A stretch of 41,262 nucleotides of DNA from an uncultured Algimonas sp. (lineage in GTDB: Bacteria > Pseudomonadota > Alphaproteobacteria > Caulobacterales > Maricaulaceae). This document shows, in pieces, positions 25,441 through 33,412 of this stretch. The notes beneath the pieces are model-generated. The model was not told the origin of the DNA, searched no databases, and saw only the letters and a program-made list of their open reading frames with translations. The stretch is from positions 1 to 41,262 of the forward strand of contig CALDUL010000034.1 of assembly GCA_937923575.1 (NCBI GenBank), in the 5' to 3' direction. The first letter of the stretch is position 1. The number at the start of each line of letters is the position of its first letter. A program made the position numbers and the translations under genes.

Positions 25441-26088
25441 ATGAGCGATCTGGACGAACTCAAGAGCCAGCGCCGTGGGTTGATGATCGTGCTGTCCAGC
25501 CCGTCGGGTGCGGGCAAGACGACCATGACCCGCCGCCTGCTGGCGCAGGACTCTGCGATTGCGATGAGTGTATCGGTCACCACGCGCCAGCCCCGACCCG
25601 GCGAGCGCGACGGCGAGGATTACTACTTCATCACCAAGGAAAAGTTCGGCGAGTTGGAGGCTGACGGCCAGCTGTTGGAACATGCCCGCGTGTTCGACAA
25701 TTACTACGGCACGCCGCGAGGTCCGGTCGAAGAGGCGCTGTCCCAGGGCAAGGACATCGTTTTCGACATCGACTGGCAGGGCGCGCAGCAGCTCGCCGAA
25801 GCGTCAGCCGATGACCTCGTGAAGATCTTTATTCTGCCGCCGAATATGCGGGAGCTGGAGCAGCGCCTGCGCTCGCGCGCGCAGGACAGCGACGATGTCA
25901 TCGCGCGCCGCATGAGCAAGAGCGAGGCCGAGATCAGCCATTGGGCGGAGTATGATTATGTGCTCGTCAACGAGAACATCGACCGCGCGATGGGCGAGCT
26001 GCTCTCCATCGTGACCGCCGAACGCATGCGCCGCAAACGGCAGCCCTGGCTGAGCGGATTCGTCAAGCGGCTGGTGAGCGGCGGTTAG
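25441..26088 (+). CDS. gmk: Guanylate kinase
   Basis: Phosphorylates GMP to GDP with ATP. It has 215 residues. The P-loop SSPSGAGKTT is at 19-28; the GMP-binding signature follows with TTRQPRPGERDGEDYYFI and EHARVFDNYYGTP. The start at ATG 25441 (MSDLDELKSQRRG) is set by GAGGATGAAGCG upstream. Last gene of the fab-mltG-gmk run; the next gene converges. Confidence 0.96.
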   Translation: MSDLDELKSQRRGLMIVLSSPSGAGKTTMTRRLLAQDSAIAMSVSVTTRQPRPGERDGEDYYFITKEKFGELEADGQLLEHARVFDNYYGTPRGPVEEALSQGKDIVFDIDWQGAQQLAEASADDLVKIFILPPNMRELEQRLRSRAQDSDDVIARRMSKSEAEISHWAEYDYVLVNENIDRAMGELLSIVTAERMRRKRQPWLSGFVKRLVSGG

Positions 26089-26109
26089 CGCCAAGGGGGT
26101 CTCGTCGAA

Positions 26110-26141
26110 CGTTGTTTTTCAAGATTACAACGCCCTAGGGC
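26110..26141. terminator. Possible terminator between convergent gmk and lipoprotein gene
   Basis: CGTTGT (26110-26115) pairs with ACAACG (26127-26132) around an 11-base AT-rich loop. A perfect palindrome GCCCTAGGGC (26132-26141) is adjacent. There is no U-tract, so a rho-independent terminator is uncertain. Confidence 0.3.
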
Positions 26142-26175
26142 ACTTACGAAAACTCTCAGATGCTGAACCGACGCT

Positions 26176-27519
26176 CTAGTTGACGGTCTTTGTCGAGCCG
26201 CCGTAGTCGCCAATGCCGAACTCCGGCACGCTCATCACCGTCCCGGCATTGGGTCCATCGACGACGCGCACGATGGAGCGACCATCTGGCTCGGTCTTCA
26301 GCGTCTGGACCGGCTCGCCGTCCACAACGGCATCCGGTGTCACGCCCACTTGCGCGACCGCGCCACTCTCGAACCCGTCGGCAATGGCGTCGATGATGAA
26401 GGCCTGTGCTTCGGCCAGCGTCTCCGCGATCAGCGTGTCCCCAGTCTCCGCATCCATCCACTGTTCGACGCCGAGCACCATGCGCTCCATCTTGCCGAAT
26501 TCGTCATCGCCAGCCTTTTCCAAGCTATCGGCATAGAGCTTGTCGGCTTTGGCGAATGCCTTGTCGCGGCGCTTCGCGGCCTTGCGCTGGCGTTTCTCCG
26601 ACGGGTCGGCTGCGATAGCGGCCTGATAGATGGCTTCCGCCCGCATGCGTTGCGCGTTGCGCTCCACGTCCAGCGCGGAGACGAGCCGCTCTCGCATGTC
26701 CATCTGCAATTCTTCCTCAGGCAAATCGCCCGTGTCGGGGAGCGCGATCGGGTCGGAATGATAGACATAGGCACCGGCGTAGCGGCGGTTGCTCAGCAGG
26801 CGTTCACGCGCCTTGTCGATGCGCCGCTGTTCCCGACGGTAGTCGAAATTTCCGAAGCCTTCGCGGGCGAGCTGCAGCCTTTTGTTCGAGGCTTCGACCA
26901 GCTCGACATAGCGGATCACATCGCTGTGGCGCAGGTTCGAGCGCACGCGCACGGCGGAGCCATCGGTCGAAATCGTATAGTCCGTGGCGAGCACATAGGC
27001 GTCGTCTGGCAGGTCCTTCGTGCGTTCGATGACCTTGACGGCGACGTCCACTTCGAGATCGTCCAGCTCGGATTCCAAGCCGTTGGCAAGGCTCTCGTCC
27101 AGCGCCTCCATGTCGACGCCCGCATTGACGGCCCGCGCCGTGCGCGCGGCCCGGCCCTTGGGCGCGGCGTCCAGTGCGACGATGGCGCCGACTGCGCCGA
27201 TGACGGTCACCGGACCGCCGAGATTGGATAGCTCCGCTACCGGTCCGGCCATCGGGTTCTGGGTGATCGAGTTCCAGCCCGCGCCAACGCCTTCGGTATT
27301 GGCGGCGATGACGATAGTGGGCTTCCGAGGCTCGACCGCCGCGGCAGCACCGCCTACCTGCATGTCAGACGGAGCGCCCGTATTCGGCGTGACAGCCCGC
27401 GCCTGGCTTTCGAATTTCGGCGCGTCGGGAATGGGACGATTGGCGGGAGAGGTCGCCGAAGACGCACAGGCCCCCAATAGCGTCGCGCTCATCAGGCTCG
27501 GCAATAGGACGTTTCGCAT
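26176..27519 (-). CDS. Large lipoprotein of unknown function
   Basis: A 447-residue lipoprotein: signal sequence MRNVLLPSLMSATLLGAC with lipidated Cys18. The mature part has an Ala/Pro-rich lead (about 20-70) and a Gly/Ala/Val-rich, weakly hydrophobic segment (about 83-105, VAELSNLGGPVTVIGAVGAI). A charged helical middle includes a Lys/Arg/Ala-rich stretch (EKRQRKAAKRRDKAFAKADKLYADS, about 310-335), and a beta-like tail follows. No known domain recognised. ATG 27519 is chosen for the lipobox and for GGAG six bases upstream. It separates gmk from rsmA, which are usually closer in related genomes. A near-perfect CtrA-like site lies just upstream. Confidence 0.8.
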   Translation of the reverse strand: MRNVLLPSLMSATLLGACASSATSPANRPIPDAPKFESQARAVTPNTGAPSDMQVGGAAAAVEPRKPTIVIAANTEGVGAGWNSITQNPMAGPVAELSNLGGPVTVIGAVGAIVALDAAPKGRAARTARAVNAGVDMEALDESLANGLESELDDLEVDVAVKVIERTKDLPDDAYVLATDYTISTDGSAVRVRSNLRHSDVIRYVELVEASNKRLQLAREGFGNFDYRREQRRIDKARERLLSNRRYAGAYVYHSDPIALPDTGDLPEEELQMDMRERLVSALDVERNAQRMRAEAIYQAAIAADPSEKRQRKAAKRRDKAFAKADKLYADSLEKAGDDEFGKMERMVLGVEQWMDAETGDTLIAETLAEAQAFIIDAIADGFESGAVAQVGVTPDAVVDGEPVQTLKTEPDGRSIVRVVDGPNAGTVMSVPEFGIGDYGGSTKTVN

Positions 27520-27531
27520 ATCGGTCTCCAC

Positions 27532-27546
27532 ATAACCTTTCGTTAA
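27532..27546. promoter_or_regulatory. Near-match CtrA site upstream of the lipoprotein gene
   Basis: ATAACCTTTCGTTAA: ATAA-N7-TTAA, one mismatch from the full CtrA consensus, 13-27 bases before the lipoprotein ATG (minus strand). So close to the start codon it would act by steric block if functional. It could be chance in this AT-richer spot. Confidence 0.3.
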
Positions 27547-27694
27547 GGTCTGGTTTTGCGAGCGCGCGGCCATGCGTCAAGACCGCAGGTCGGTAACATT
27601 GTCGTGCCTTAAAACAGCGGGCACGGCTCCGGGCAACGGAACGCCGCGGTCTGCTGCGCGCCCATCCGCATATATTCGACGCGCAAATTGCGGA

Positions 27695-28519
27695 CTAACG
27701 CGCCTCGACGAGCCGGTGAAAGGCGGTGACCGGCAGCGTTTCCGGCCGCGCCGTCGGCTCCACCTCCGCGCGTTCCAGCCAGTCGGATAGCGTCAGCTTG
27801 TGGCGCTTGGCATAGGGCTTCAGCGAGGCGCGGATCATCTTGCGGCGCTGCCCGAAACAGGCCTGGGTGAGTTCACCCAACGCTTTCAGGTCATTGAACG
27901 GCGCGTCCAGCGGGTCGAGCACGACCACGGCGCTGTCCACCTTGGGTGGGGGTGTGAACAGCCGGGCGGGCACCTCCATGGCGATACGGGTGTGCGCCAC
28001 GCTCTGGCAGAGCACGGCGAGGCGACCGTAAGCATTCTCGCCCGGCTGCGCGCAGATGCGTTCGGCGACTTCGAGTTGGAACATCAGCACCAGCTGCTCC
28101 CAGAAACGCGGCTGCGTCGTCACCCAATCGACGAGCATTTTGGTCCCGACGTTATAAGGCAGGTTGGACACGATCTTGCGCGGGGCGGGCATGGCGTCCG
28201 CAATGTTCAGCCGCAGCGCGTCGCCGTGGTGGACCGAAAGACGACCGGACGCGCGGGCGATATCGTCCAATGGCGGAAAGAAGCGCGCGTCCATTTCGAT
28301 CGCGAGCACGGACTCCGCGCCTTCGAGCAGCAGCGCACGCGTGAGACCGCCCGGACCGGGGCCCACTTCCGCGACGTGCGTGCCGGCCAGCGGTTTGGCG
28401 AGGCGCGCAATGCTCCGCGTCAGATTTAGATCGAGCAGGAAATGCTGGCCCAGCGACTTGTCCGCGCGCAGGCCGTGGATCGCAACGGTCTCGCTCAAGG
28501 TAGGCAGTTTATCCAGCAC
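27695..28519 (-). CDS. rsmA: 16S rRNA dimethyladenosine transferase
   Basis: KsgA/RsmA dimethylates two adjacent adenosines in helix 45 of 16S rRNA with S-adenosylmethionine. Visible motifs are KSLGQHFLLD near the start, the cofactor loop EVGPGPGGLT and the catalytic NLPYN. Length about 274, normal. The start is uncertain: GTG 28519 (MLDKLPTLSE) gives the family-like N-terminus, TTG 28531 adds four residues, and neither has a strong ribosome site. Either start overlaps the end of pdxA, so translation is probably coupled. Last gene of lptF-lptG-surA-pdxA-rsmA. Confidence 0.93.
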   Translation of the reverse strand: MLDKLPTLSETVAIHGLRADKSLGQHFLLDLNLTRSIARLAKPLAGTHVAEVGPGPGGLTRALLLEGAESVLAIEMDARFFPPLDDIARASGRLSVHHGDALRLNIADAMPAPRKIVSNLPYNVGTKMLVDWVTTQPRFWEQLVLMFQLEVAERICAQPGENAYGRLAVLCQSVAHTRIAMEVPARLFTPPPKVDSAVVVLDPLDAPFNDLKALGELTQACFGQRRKMIRASLKPYAKRHKLTLSDWLERAEVEPTARPETLPVTAFHRLVEAR

Positions 28520-29561
28520 GATGATCCGCAATCTCTCTGGCGACCCGAAGCGCCTCTATCAGCGAGTCCGGTCGCGCTATGCCTTGGCCCGCAATGCCGA
28601 ACGCCGTGCCGTGGTCGGGGCTGGTGCGTACAATGGGCAGGCCCAGCGTGACATTGACGCCGCGGTGAAAGTCTAGCGTCTTGACCGGGATCAGCCCCTG
28701 GTCGTGATACATGGCCAATACGCCGTCGTAATTCATGCGGGCTTCGGCGTGGAATAGCGTGTCGGCGGGCAGGGCGTCGGTCACGTCGTGACCCTCGGAT
28801 CGCAGCAGGCGGCAGACCGGGTTGATGATGTCGCGCTCCTCTGTGCCCAGCGCGCCGTTCTCGCCCGCATGAGGGTTCAGCCCGCAGACGGCGAGACGTG
28901 GCCGCTCCAGCCCGAAGTCCACGCGCAGCGCGCCGAGCAGCGTGCGTGCGGCCGACAGAACGGTCTTGGACGTCATGGCCGCCTTGGTCTCCGACAGCGG
29001 AATATGGATTGTTGCCAGCGCGACCCGCAGCGGCGCGCGCTCGCCATCCGGCGCGGTCAGCATCATCACTGGGCCGGGCGGGTAGGGGGCGTCCACGCCT
29101 TCGCAGAGCGTGCCAAGATATTCCGTATGGCCGGGAAAGGAGAAACCCGCGCGGTAGAGCACATCCTTGGCAATCGGGTTGGTCACGACAGCGGCGGCGT
29201 CTCCCGCGAGCGCGCGGCGAACAGCGGTCGATATGCTGCCCGTGATCGCTTCGGCATGCATGGTGTCGGCCTGACCGGGCACGGCGCATGAGCCATCGAT
29301 CGGCAGAATCGGGAGAGCGTCGGAGAAGGCCCCGGACGCTTGCGAGAGATCGTCGATGATCGCGACGGGATGATCGGCGCGCGCGACGGAGCGCAGCACG
29401 GCGGGCGGGGCGATGACGGCAAAGGCGAGCTCACGCCGCTCTCGCAATCTCTCCCAAGCCTTCCAGGTGATCTCCGGCCCGATCCCGGCCGGGTCGCCCA
29501 TTGTCAGGGCGAGGGGGGTCAGCGCGAGGGGGGTCAGCGCGAGCGGAGCCCGCCCCGTCAT
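28509..29561 (-). CDS. pdxA: 4-hydroxythreonine-4-phosphate dehydrogenase
   Basis: NAD-dependent, metal-dependent enzyme of pyridoxal-phosphate synthesis. It has 350 residues. The expected TMGDPAGIGPE motif is at about 20-30, and the metal-binding histidines lie in TIHIPL, NPHAGENG and MYHDQGLIPVK. Unusually, the residues before the first motif are a pentapeptide tandem repeat PLALTPLALTPLALT, encoded by a 15-base DNA repeat; the usual enzyme needs only the last LALT. It begins two bases after surA and overlaps rsmA at its 3' end. Confidence 0.95.
   Translation of the reverse strand: MTGRAPLALTPLALTPLALTMGDPAGIGPEITWKAWERLRERRELAFAVIAPPAVLRSVARADHPVAIIDDLSQASGAFSDALPILPIDGSCAVPGQADTMHAEAITGSISTAVRRALAGDAAAVVTNPIAKDVLYRAGFSFPGHTEYLGTLCEGVDAPYPPGPVMMLTAPDGERAPLRVALATIHIPLSETKAAMTSKTVLSAARTLLGALRVDFGLERPRLAVCGLNPHAGENGALGTEERDIINPVCRLLRSEGHDVTDALPADTLFHAEARMNYDGVLAMYHDQGLIPVKTLDFHRGVNVTLGLPIVRTSPDHGTAFGIAGQGIARPDSLIEALRVAREIADHRAG
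29503..29547. repeat. In-frame 15-bp tandem repeat in pdxA
   Basis: Three units of GTCAGSGCGAGSGGR: 29503-29517, 29518-29532 and 29533-29547. Units 1 and 2 differ by one base, units 2 and 3 by two. Being a multiple of three bases, copy changes add or remove PLALT without a frameshift. Confidence 0.85.
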
Positions 29562-29563
29562 GG

Positions 29564-30814
29564 CTACGACCGGACTGTGATGGTGGCCTTGCGGCGAAGG
29601 TCACGCAGGTGACGGCGGGACGCCTGGGCCAGCTGCGTGTTGATCAGGCGGTTCTCGATCTCGTCGCGTGTCGGGATTTCGCTGCCCGTCGTCGTGCGGT
29701 CGCAGACCATGATCGATGTGGCGCCGTTCGGACGCTCGACCGGGTCGGACAGCTGTCCGATCTCGGTCGTGCTGATCTTTTCCAGCAGGAGCTCGTTCAT
29801 TTCGGAGGCTTTCAGCTCGCCCATGCTGGCCGTGCTGACGCCGTCCAATGCTTTGACCTCTTCCTCGGCCGTGTCGCAGCCGACCAGCTTGCCCTGTAGC
29901 GCAACGAGTCGCGCTTCCGCGCCTTCGCCCTCGATCGTGACCTGGCGCAGGTCATAGAGCGTATCTGAGGTCGAGACCTTTTTCTCCATCAGCGCGACGA
30001 CATAGACGCCGCCGGGCACGACGATGGGATCAGACAGCTCGTTCTGGTCCAGCAGGTCCAGCACCGCGTCGATCTCGGGACGCATCTCGCCCTTTTTGAC
30101 CCAGCCGATATCGCCGCCTGCCGCGGCGGATGGGGCAGAGGAAAATTGCTGTGCGAGCAGCGGGAAAGGTGCGCCCTGCGCGACCTGTGAAATCATGGCG
30201 CGCGCGCCTTCCAGCGCGCCTTCCGCGCCGCCGATTTCGGGCGTGGCTTCGATGTAGATCTCGGCCACCCGGTATGACGGCTTGGACGCATTGGCGGTGA
30301 GGCGGCTGAGCGTCTCGTCGATCACCGAATCAGAGATACGAATACGCGAACCGAACAGGCCGTTGGTCAGCCGTTGCCATGCCACATCGGAGCGCTGCTG
30401 ATCGCGCAGCGTCTCGATCGACACGCCGGCAGACGCGAGGCGTTGCACCACGTCCTGCGGGTCGAGGCCATTGCGGCCGATTAGCTGTGCCACGGCCTGA
30501 TTCACTTCCCGGTCGTCGATCGTCAGATCATAGCGCTCGGCTTCCTGCATCTGCAGGTGCTCGTCGACGAGATTGCGAAGCGCGGTGTTCTGCACGCGGA
30601 TCAGCGATTCTTCGGTGCGCTCCACGCCAGTCGTGGCGAGCATGAACATGATGCGCTGATTGAGGTCATGGCTGGTGATGATGTCATTGTTGACCACTGC
30701 TGCAATGGAATGAGCCGCCGGCGAGAGCTCCGCCTGTTGAGCGTAGGCATTCACGCCGGAGAGCGCGGTGGTCGCCGCGAGTGTGGCGATAGTCAGAAAG
30801 CGGCGAACCGTCAT
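29564..30814 (-). CDS. surA: Periplasmic chaperone/peptidyl-prolyl isomerase SurA
   Basis: Chaperone for outer-membrane proteins, including LptD. It has 416 residues with a signal peptide (1-25, cleavage after NAYA). The SurA N-terminal domain (IAAVVNNDIITSHDLNQRI, about 38-180) is clear. The first parvulin domain (about 195-290) has YRVAEIYIE and GGDIGWVKKGEM. A second, degenerate domain (about 300-400) follows, with two extra cysteines (VGCDT and MVCDR). The gene order lptG-surA-pdxA-rsmA is canonical except that lptD is missing. Start ATG 30814, with AAGGACGAGAC upstream. Confidence 0.94.
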   Translation of the reverse strand: MTVRRFLTIATLAATTALSGVNAYAQQAELSPAAHSIAAVVNNDIITSHDLNQRIMFMLATTGVERTEESLIRVQNTALRNLVDEHLQMQEAERYDLTIDDREVNQAVAQLIGRNGLDPQDVVQRLASAGVSIETLRDQQRSDVAWQRLTNGLFGSRIRISDSVIDETLSRLTANASKPSYRVAEIYIEATPEIGGAEGALEGARAMISQVAQGAPFPLLAQQFSSAPSAAAGGDIGWVKKGEMRPEIDAVLDLLDQNELSDPIVVPGGVYVVALMEKKVSTSDTLYDLRQVTIEGEGAEARLVALQGKLVGCDTAEEEVKALDGVSTASMGELKASEMNELLLEKISTTEIGQLSDPVERPNGATSIMVCDRTTTGSEIPTRDEIENRLINTQLAQASRRHLRDLRRKATITVRS

Positions 30815-30963
30815 GTCTCGTCCTTATCCGTGAAGGCGGAAGTCGGCGCGTCTTAACCGCTCCGATAGGGCGCGGCAATGAACGGCCTGAGTCTGTATAG
30901 CGCAATATAGGACGCGTGCTGCGCCCATAGGCTTAACATTCGGTCATCACGCAGTCGCCCGTA

Positions 30964-32058
30964 TTAGCCGTCCTCGATCCGCGCCAGATGCGCTATGCCG
31001 AGTGCGAGCACGACCAGCGGAACGGACCAGGCGGCGAGGAAGACCGGGACGATGGCGACGGAGCCAAATGCCCCGACCATCGAATCGGCGAAGAAAACGC
31101 CGAAGCCCAGCACGGCCCCGGTGATGAGCAGGCGCAGCGTGCCGCCTTCGCGCGCGAGGCTCATCGACACGCCTGCCGCGATGAAGGCCATGGCGATCAG
31201 CATAACCGGCAGGGACAGCAAACGGTTGAACTGCAGGCGCAGACCTTGCGCGGAAAAGCCCGCTTCCTCCGTCTCCGCGATCGTTTGCGGCAAGTTCCAG
31301 AATGCCGTGCGCTCCACGCCGGACGCCTGTTTGGCCAAGGTTTCCACGTCGATCGTCGTGGGCAGCGAAATGGCGGCATGTCTCTGCGTCGGCTCGCCCG
31401 TCGCGTTCTCGATCACCTCTTCCAGTTGCCAATAGCCTTGGGTGACGAGGCGCGCGGTCTTGGCATCGAACCGGCGTTCAAAGACGGTGCGGCCGTCCGA
31501 ATCGACGCGCAGGATCAGAAATTCGGCCTCGATCAGCGTGCGCGAATTGAGGTCGAGTGCGTTTGCGTGAATGACCCGCTGCTCTCCTTCGCGGCCCTCT
31601 CTCAGCCAGATCTCGTCGTCATAGAGACGCGGGCCTTCGCCCAGCCATTCCGCCGACAGCGTCTCAAACGTGTCATAGGCGCGGCTGGCCAACGGGTTGA
31701 ACAGCACCGCCCAAACGAGGCCCAGTCCGCCTGCGAGCCAGATTGCAGGCCGGATAATCGACCAGGCGCTCTGCCCTGACGCACGCATGACGATCAGCTC
31801 CGAGCGGCGGTTCATGCCATTGATCGCGCCCATTACGCCAAACAGCACGACGAAGGGAATCGTCTGCTCGATCAGCGACGGGGTTTCCAGCGCGGTCAAC
31901 AGGAACAGCTTGCCCGAGCCGATGTCGACAGCCGAGCCAAGATCACGGTTGGCCTCCACGAAGTCGACCAACATGATGATGCCCGTCACGACCAGAAAGG
32001 CCACGAAAAGCGACATGGCGGTGCGCCGCAGGATGTATCGAAACAGCTGACGCGGCAT
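30964..32058 (-). CDS. lptG: LPS export permease LptG
   Basis: Inner-membrane half-transporter of the LptB2FG complex, which extracts lipopolysaccharide. It has 364 residues with the typical layout: two N-terminal membrane helices (about 12-33 and 60-80), the coupling-helix region NGMNRRSELIVMRASGQS, another helix (about 100-120), a periplasmic beta-jellyroll (about 125-265) and three C-terminal helices. Its ATG overlaps the lptF stop (ATGA). A gap of 149 bases with no gene separates it from surA. Confidence 0.94.
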   Translation of the reverse strand: MPRQLFRYILRRTAMSLFVAFLVVTGIIMLVDFVEANRDLGSAVDIGSGKLFLLTALETPSLIEQTIPFVVLFGVMGAINGMNRRSELIVMRASGQSAWSIIRPAIWLAGGLGLVWAVLFNPLASRAYDTFETLSAEWLGEGPRLYDDEIWLREGREGEQRVIHANALDLNSRTLIEAEFLILRVDSDGRTVFERRFDAKTARLVTQGYWQLEEVIENATGEPTQRHAAISLPTTIDVETLAKQASGVERTAFWNLPQTIAETEEAGFSAQGLRLQFNRLLSLPVMLIAMAFIAAGVSMSLAREGGTLRLLITGAVLGFGVFFADSMVGAFGSVAIVPVFLAAWSVPLVVLALGIAHLARIEDG

Positions 32059-33242
32059 CAGGGCGTCGCCTGTTCCGGAACTTGCCGGGATGATTGCGTC
32101 GCGAGCGCGGCCAGTCCGGCCTCATAGGCGGCGGCTGCCCGTTTGCGCCCGCGCCGCGCGACTTTGCGGCGGCGCATGAGGTAGAGCGTGCCCAGAACGA
32201 TCACCCCGCCCGGCACGCCGTATTGCAGGGCGTTGAGCGCGATATTGCCTTCCGCCGCCGAGGTCATGCCAAAGCCGATCAGCCGCAACAAAAAGCCCGT
32301 CACGGCGCAGATGATGATGGTGCGGCCATAGCCCAGCCGCTTGTGCTCGCCCCGGATCATGAAACACAGCGCGAGTATGACCAGCGCGACATTGTAAAGC
32401 GGCGCAGTGATACGCGCGTGGCCTTCCGCGGCGAACTCGGCCCGCTGCGATCCATAGACGAAACTTGCCGGATCGGGGCGCAGCAGCTCGTGCAGATAGA
32501 GGTCCGAGGCTTTCAGGCGCAGCCGCGTATCCGCACTCAGCACGTCGGACAGGTCCAAGCGGTAGTCTTGAAATTCGATGACATCCAGCGTGCCGTCTTC
32601 GAGCCGTTCCTGCACCGCACCGTCGCTCAGCAGCAGGGCCGCGCCAATGGGTGTGCGCTGCACGACACCGGTCTTGGCCGTATGGGTCTGCACGCCGTCG
32701 GGATCGCGACCGTCACGGATGATGACGTCCTCCAGCTCTCCGCCCTGCGTGATCTCTCGCGCGTAAAGCGTCAGGCCGCGCGCGGGACTGACGAATTCTC
32801 CGGGTTGGACCAGCTGCGAGGCGAGATCGGTCCGAACCTTGAGAATTTCGGTCCGCATCTGGCGGAAAGAGGCCGGCTGCACGACCAGCGTGATCAGCAA
32901 GTGGATAATCATGGCGAACACGCCCAATCGGACCAGCGGGGAACCGATCTGCCAGGGTGATGCACCGGCTGCCTTGGCGACGATCAGCTCGCTATCGCCG
33001 CTCATCCGGTTCAGCGCGTAGAGCGCGGCCATGAAGACGGCCAGCGGCAGGATGATGCCGATCAGCTGTGGCAGGGCGAGGCCCGTGATCTTCAGGAACG
33101 TCAGCGCGCTCTGCCGGTTCTCCACGATCAGATCGAGCGTCTGCAGGCTCTGCGTCAGCAGGGCGAGCAGGGCCAGCGCGGATAGCGCCAGCACGGTCGG
33201 CCAAAAGGCCTGGCCGAACAGATATCGCTGCAGCAATGGCAT
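32058..33242 (-). CDS. lptF: LPS export permease LptF
   Basis: Partner of LptG in the LptB2FG lipopolysaccharide extractor. It has 394 residues: helices at about 14-34, 52-75 and 100-122, with the coupling helix ALNRMSGDSELIVAKAAGAS, the periplasmic jellyroll (about 130-265), then three helices. The tail is very basic (MRRRKVARRGRKRAAAA). First gene of the minus-strand run lptF-lptG-surA-pdxA-rsmA and divergent from pepA across 170 bases that must hold both promoters. Confidence 0.94.
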   Translation of the reverse strand: MPLLQRYLFGQAFWPTVLALSALALLALLTQSLQTLDLIVENRQSALTFLKITGLALPQLIGIILPLAVFMAALYALNRMSGDSELIVAKAAGASPWQIGSPLVRLGVFAMIIHLLITLVVQPASFRQMRTEILKVRTDLASQLVQPGEFVSPARGLTLYAREITQGGELEDVIIRDGRDPDGVQTHTAKTGVVQRTPIGAALLLSDGAVQERLEDGTLDVIEFQDYRLDLSDVLSADTRLRLKASDLYLHELLRPDPASFVYGSQRAEFAAEGHARITAPLYNVALVILALCFMIRGEHKRLGYGRTIIICAVTGFLLRLIGFGMTSAAEGNIALNALQYGVPGGVIVLGTLYLMRRRKVARRGRKRAAAAYEAGLAALATQSSRQVPEQATP

Positions 33243-33412
33243 GGGTGGAAGTCGTGTCCTCTTGCGCGGTCATCGGTCCTGCCCGATTTGACCCGTCGCG
33301 CAGGCGCGACGCCATAACGCTGTTAAAACGCGTCTATGGGGTTTACCAGCGGGAACCGCGTGAATATCCGGCCATTTAGCGCCTGCGCACTTGAAACAAC
33401 CAAGACGAGATT

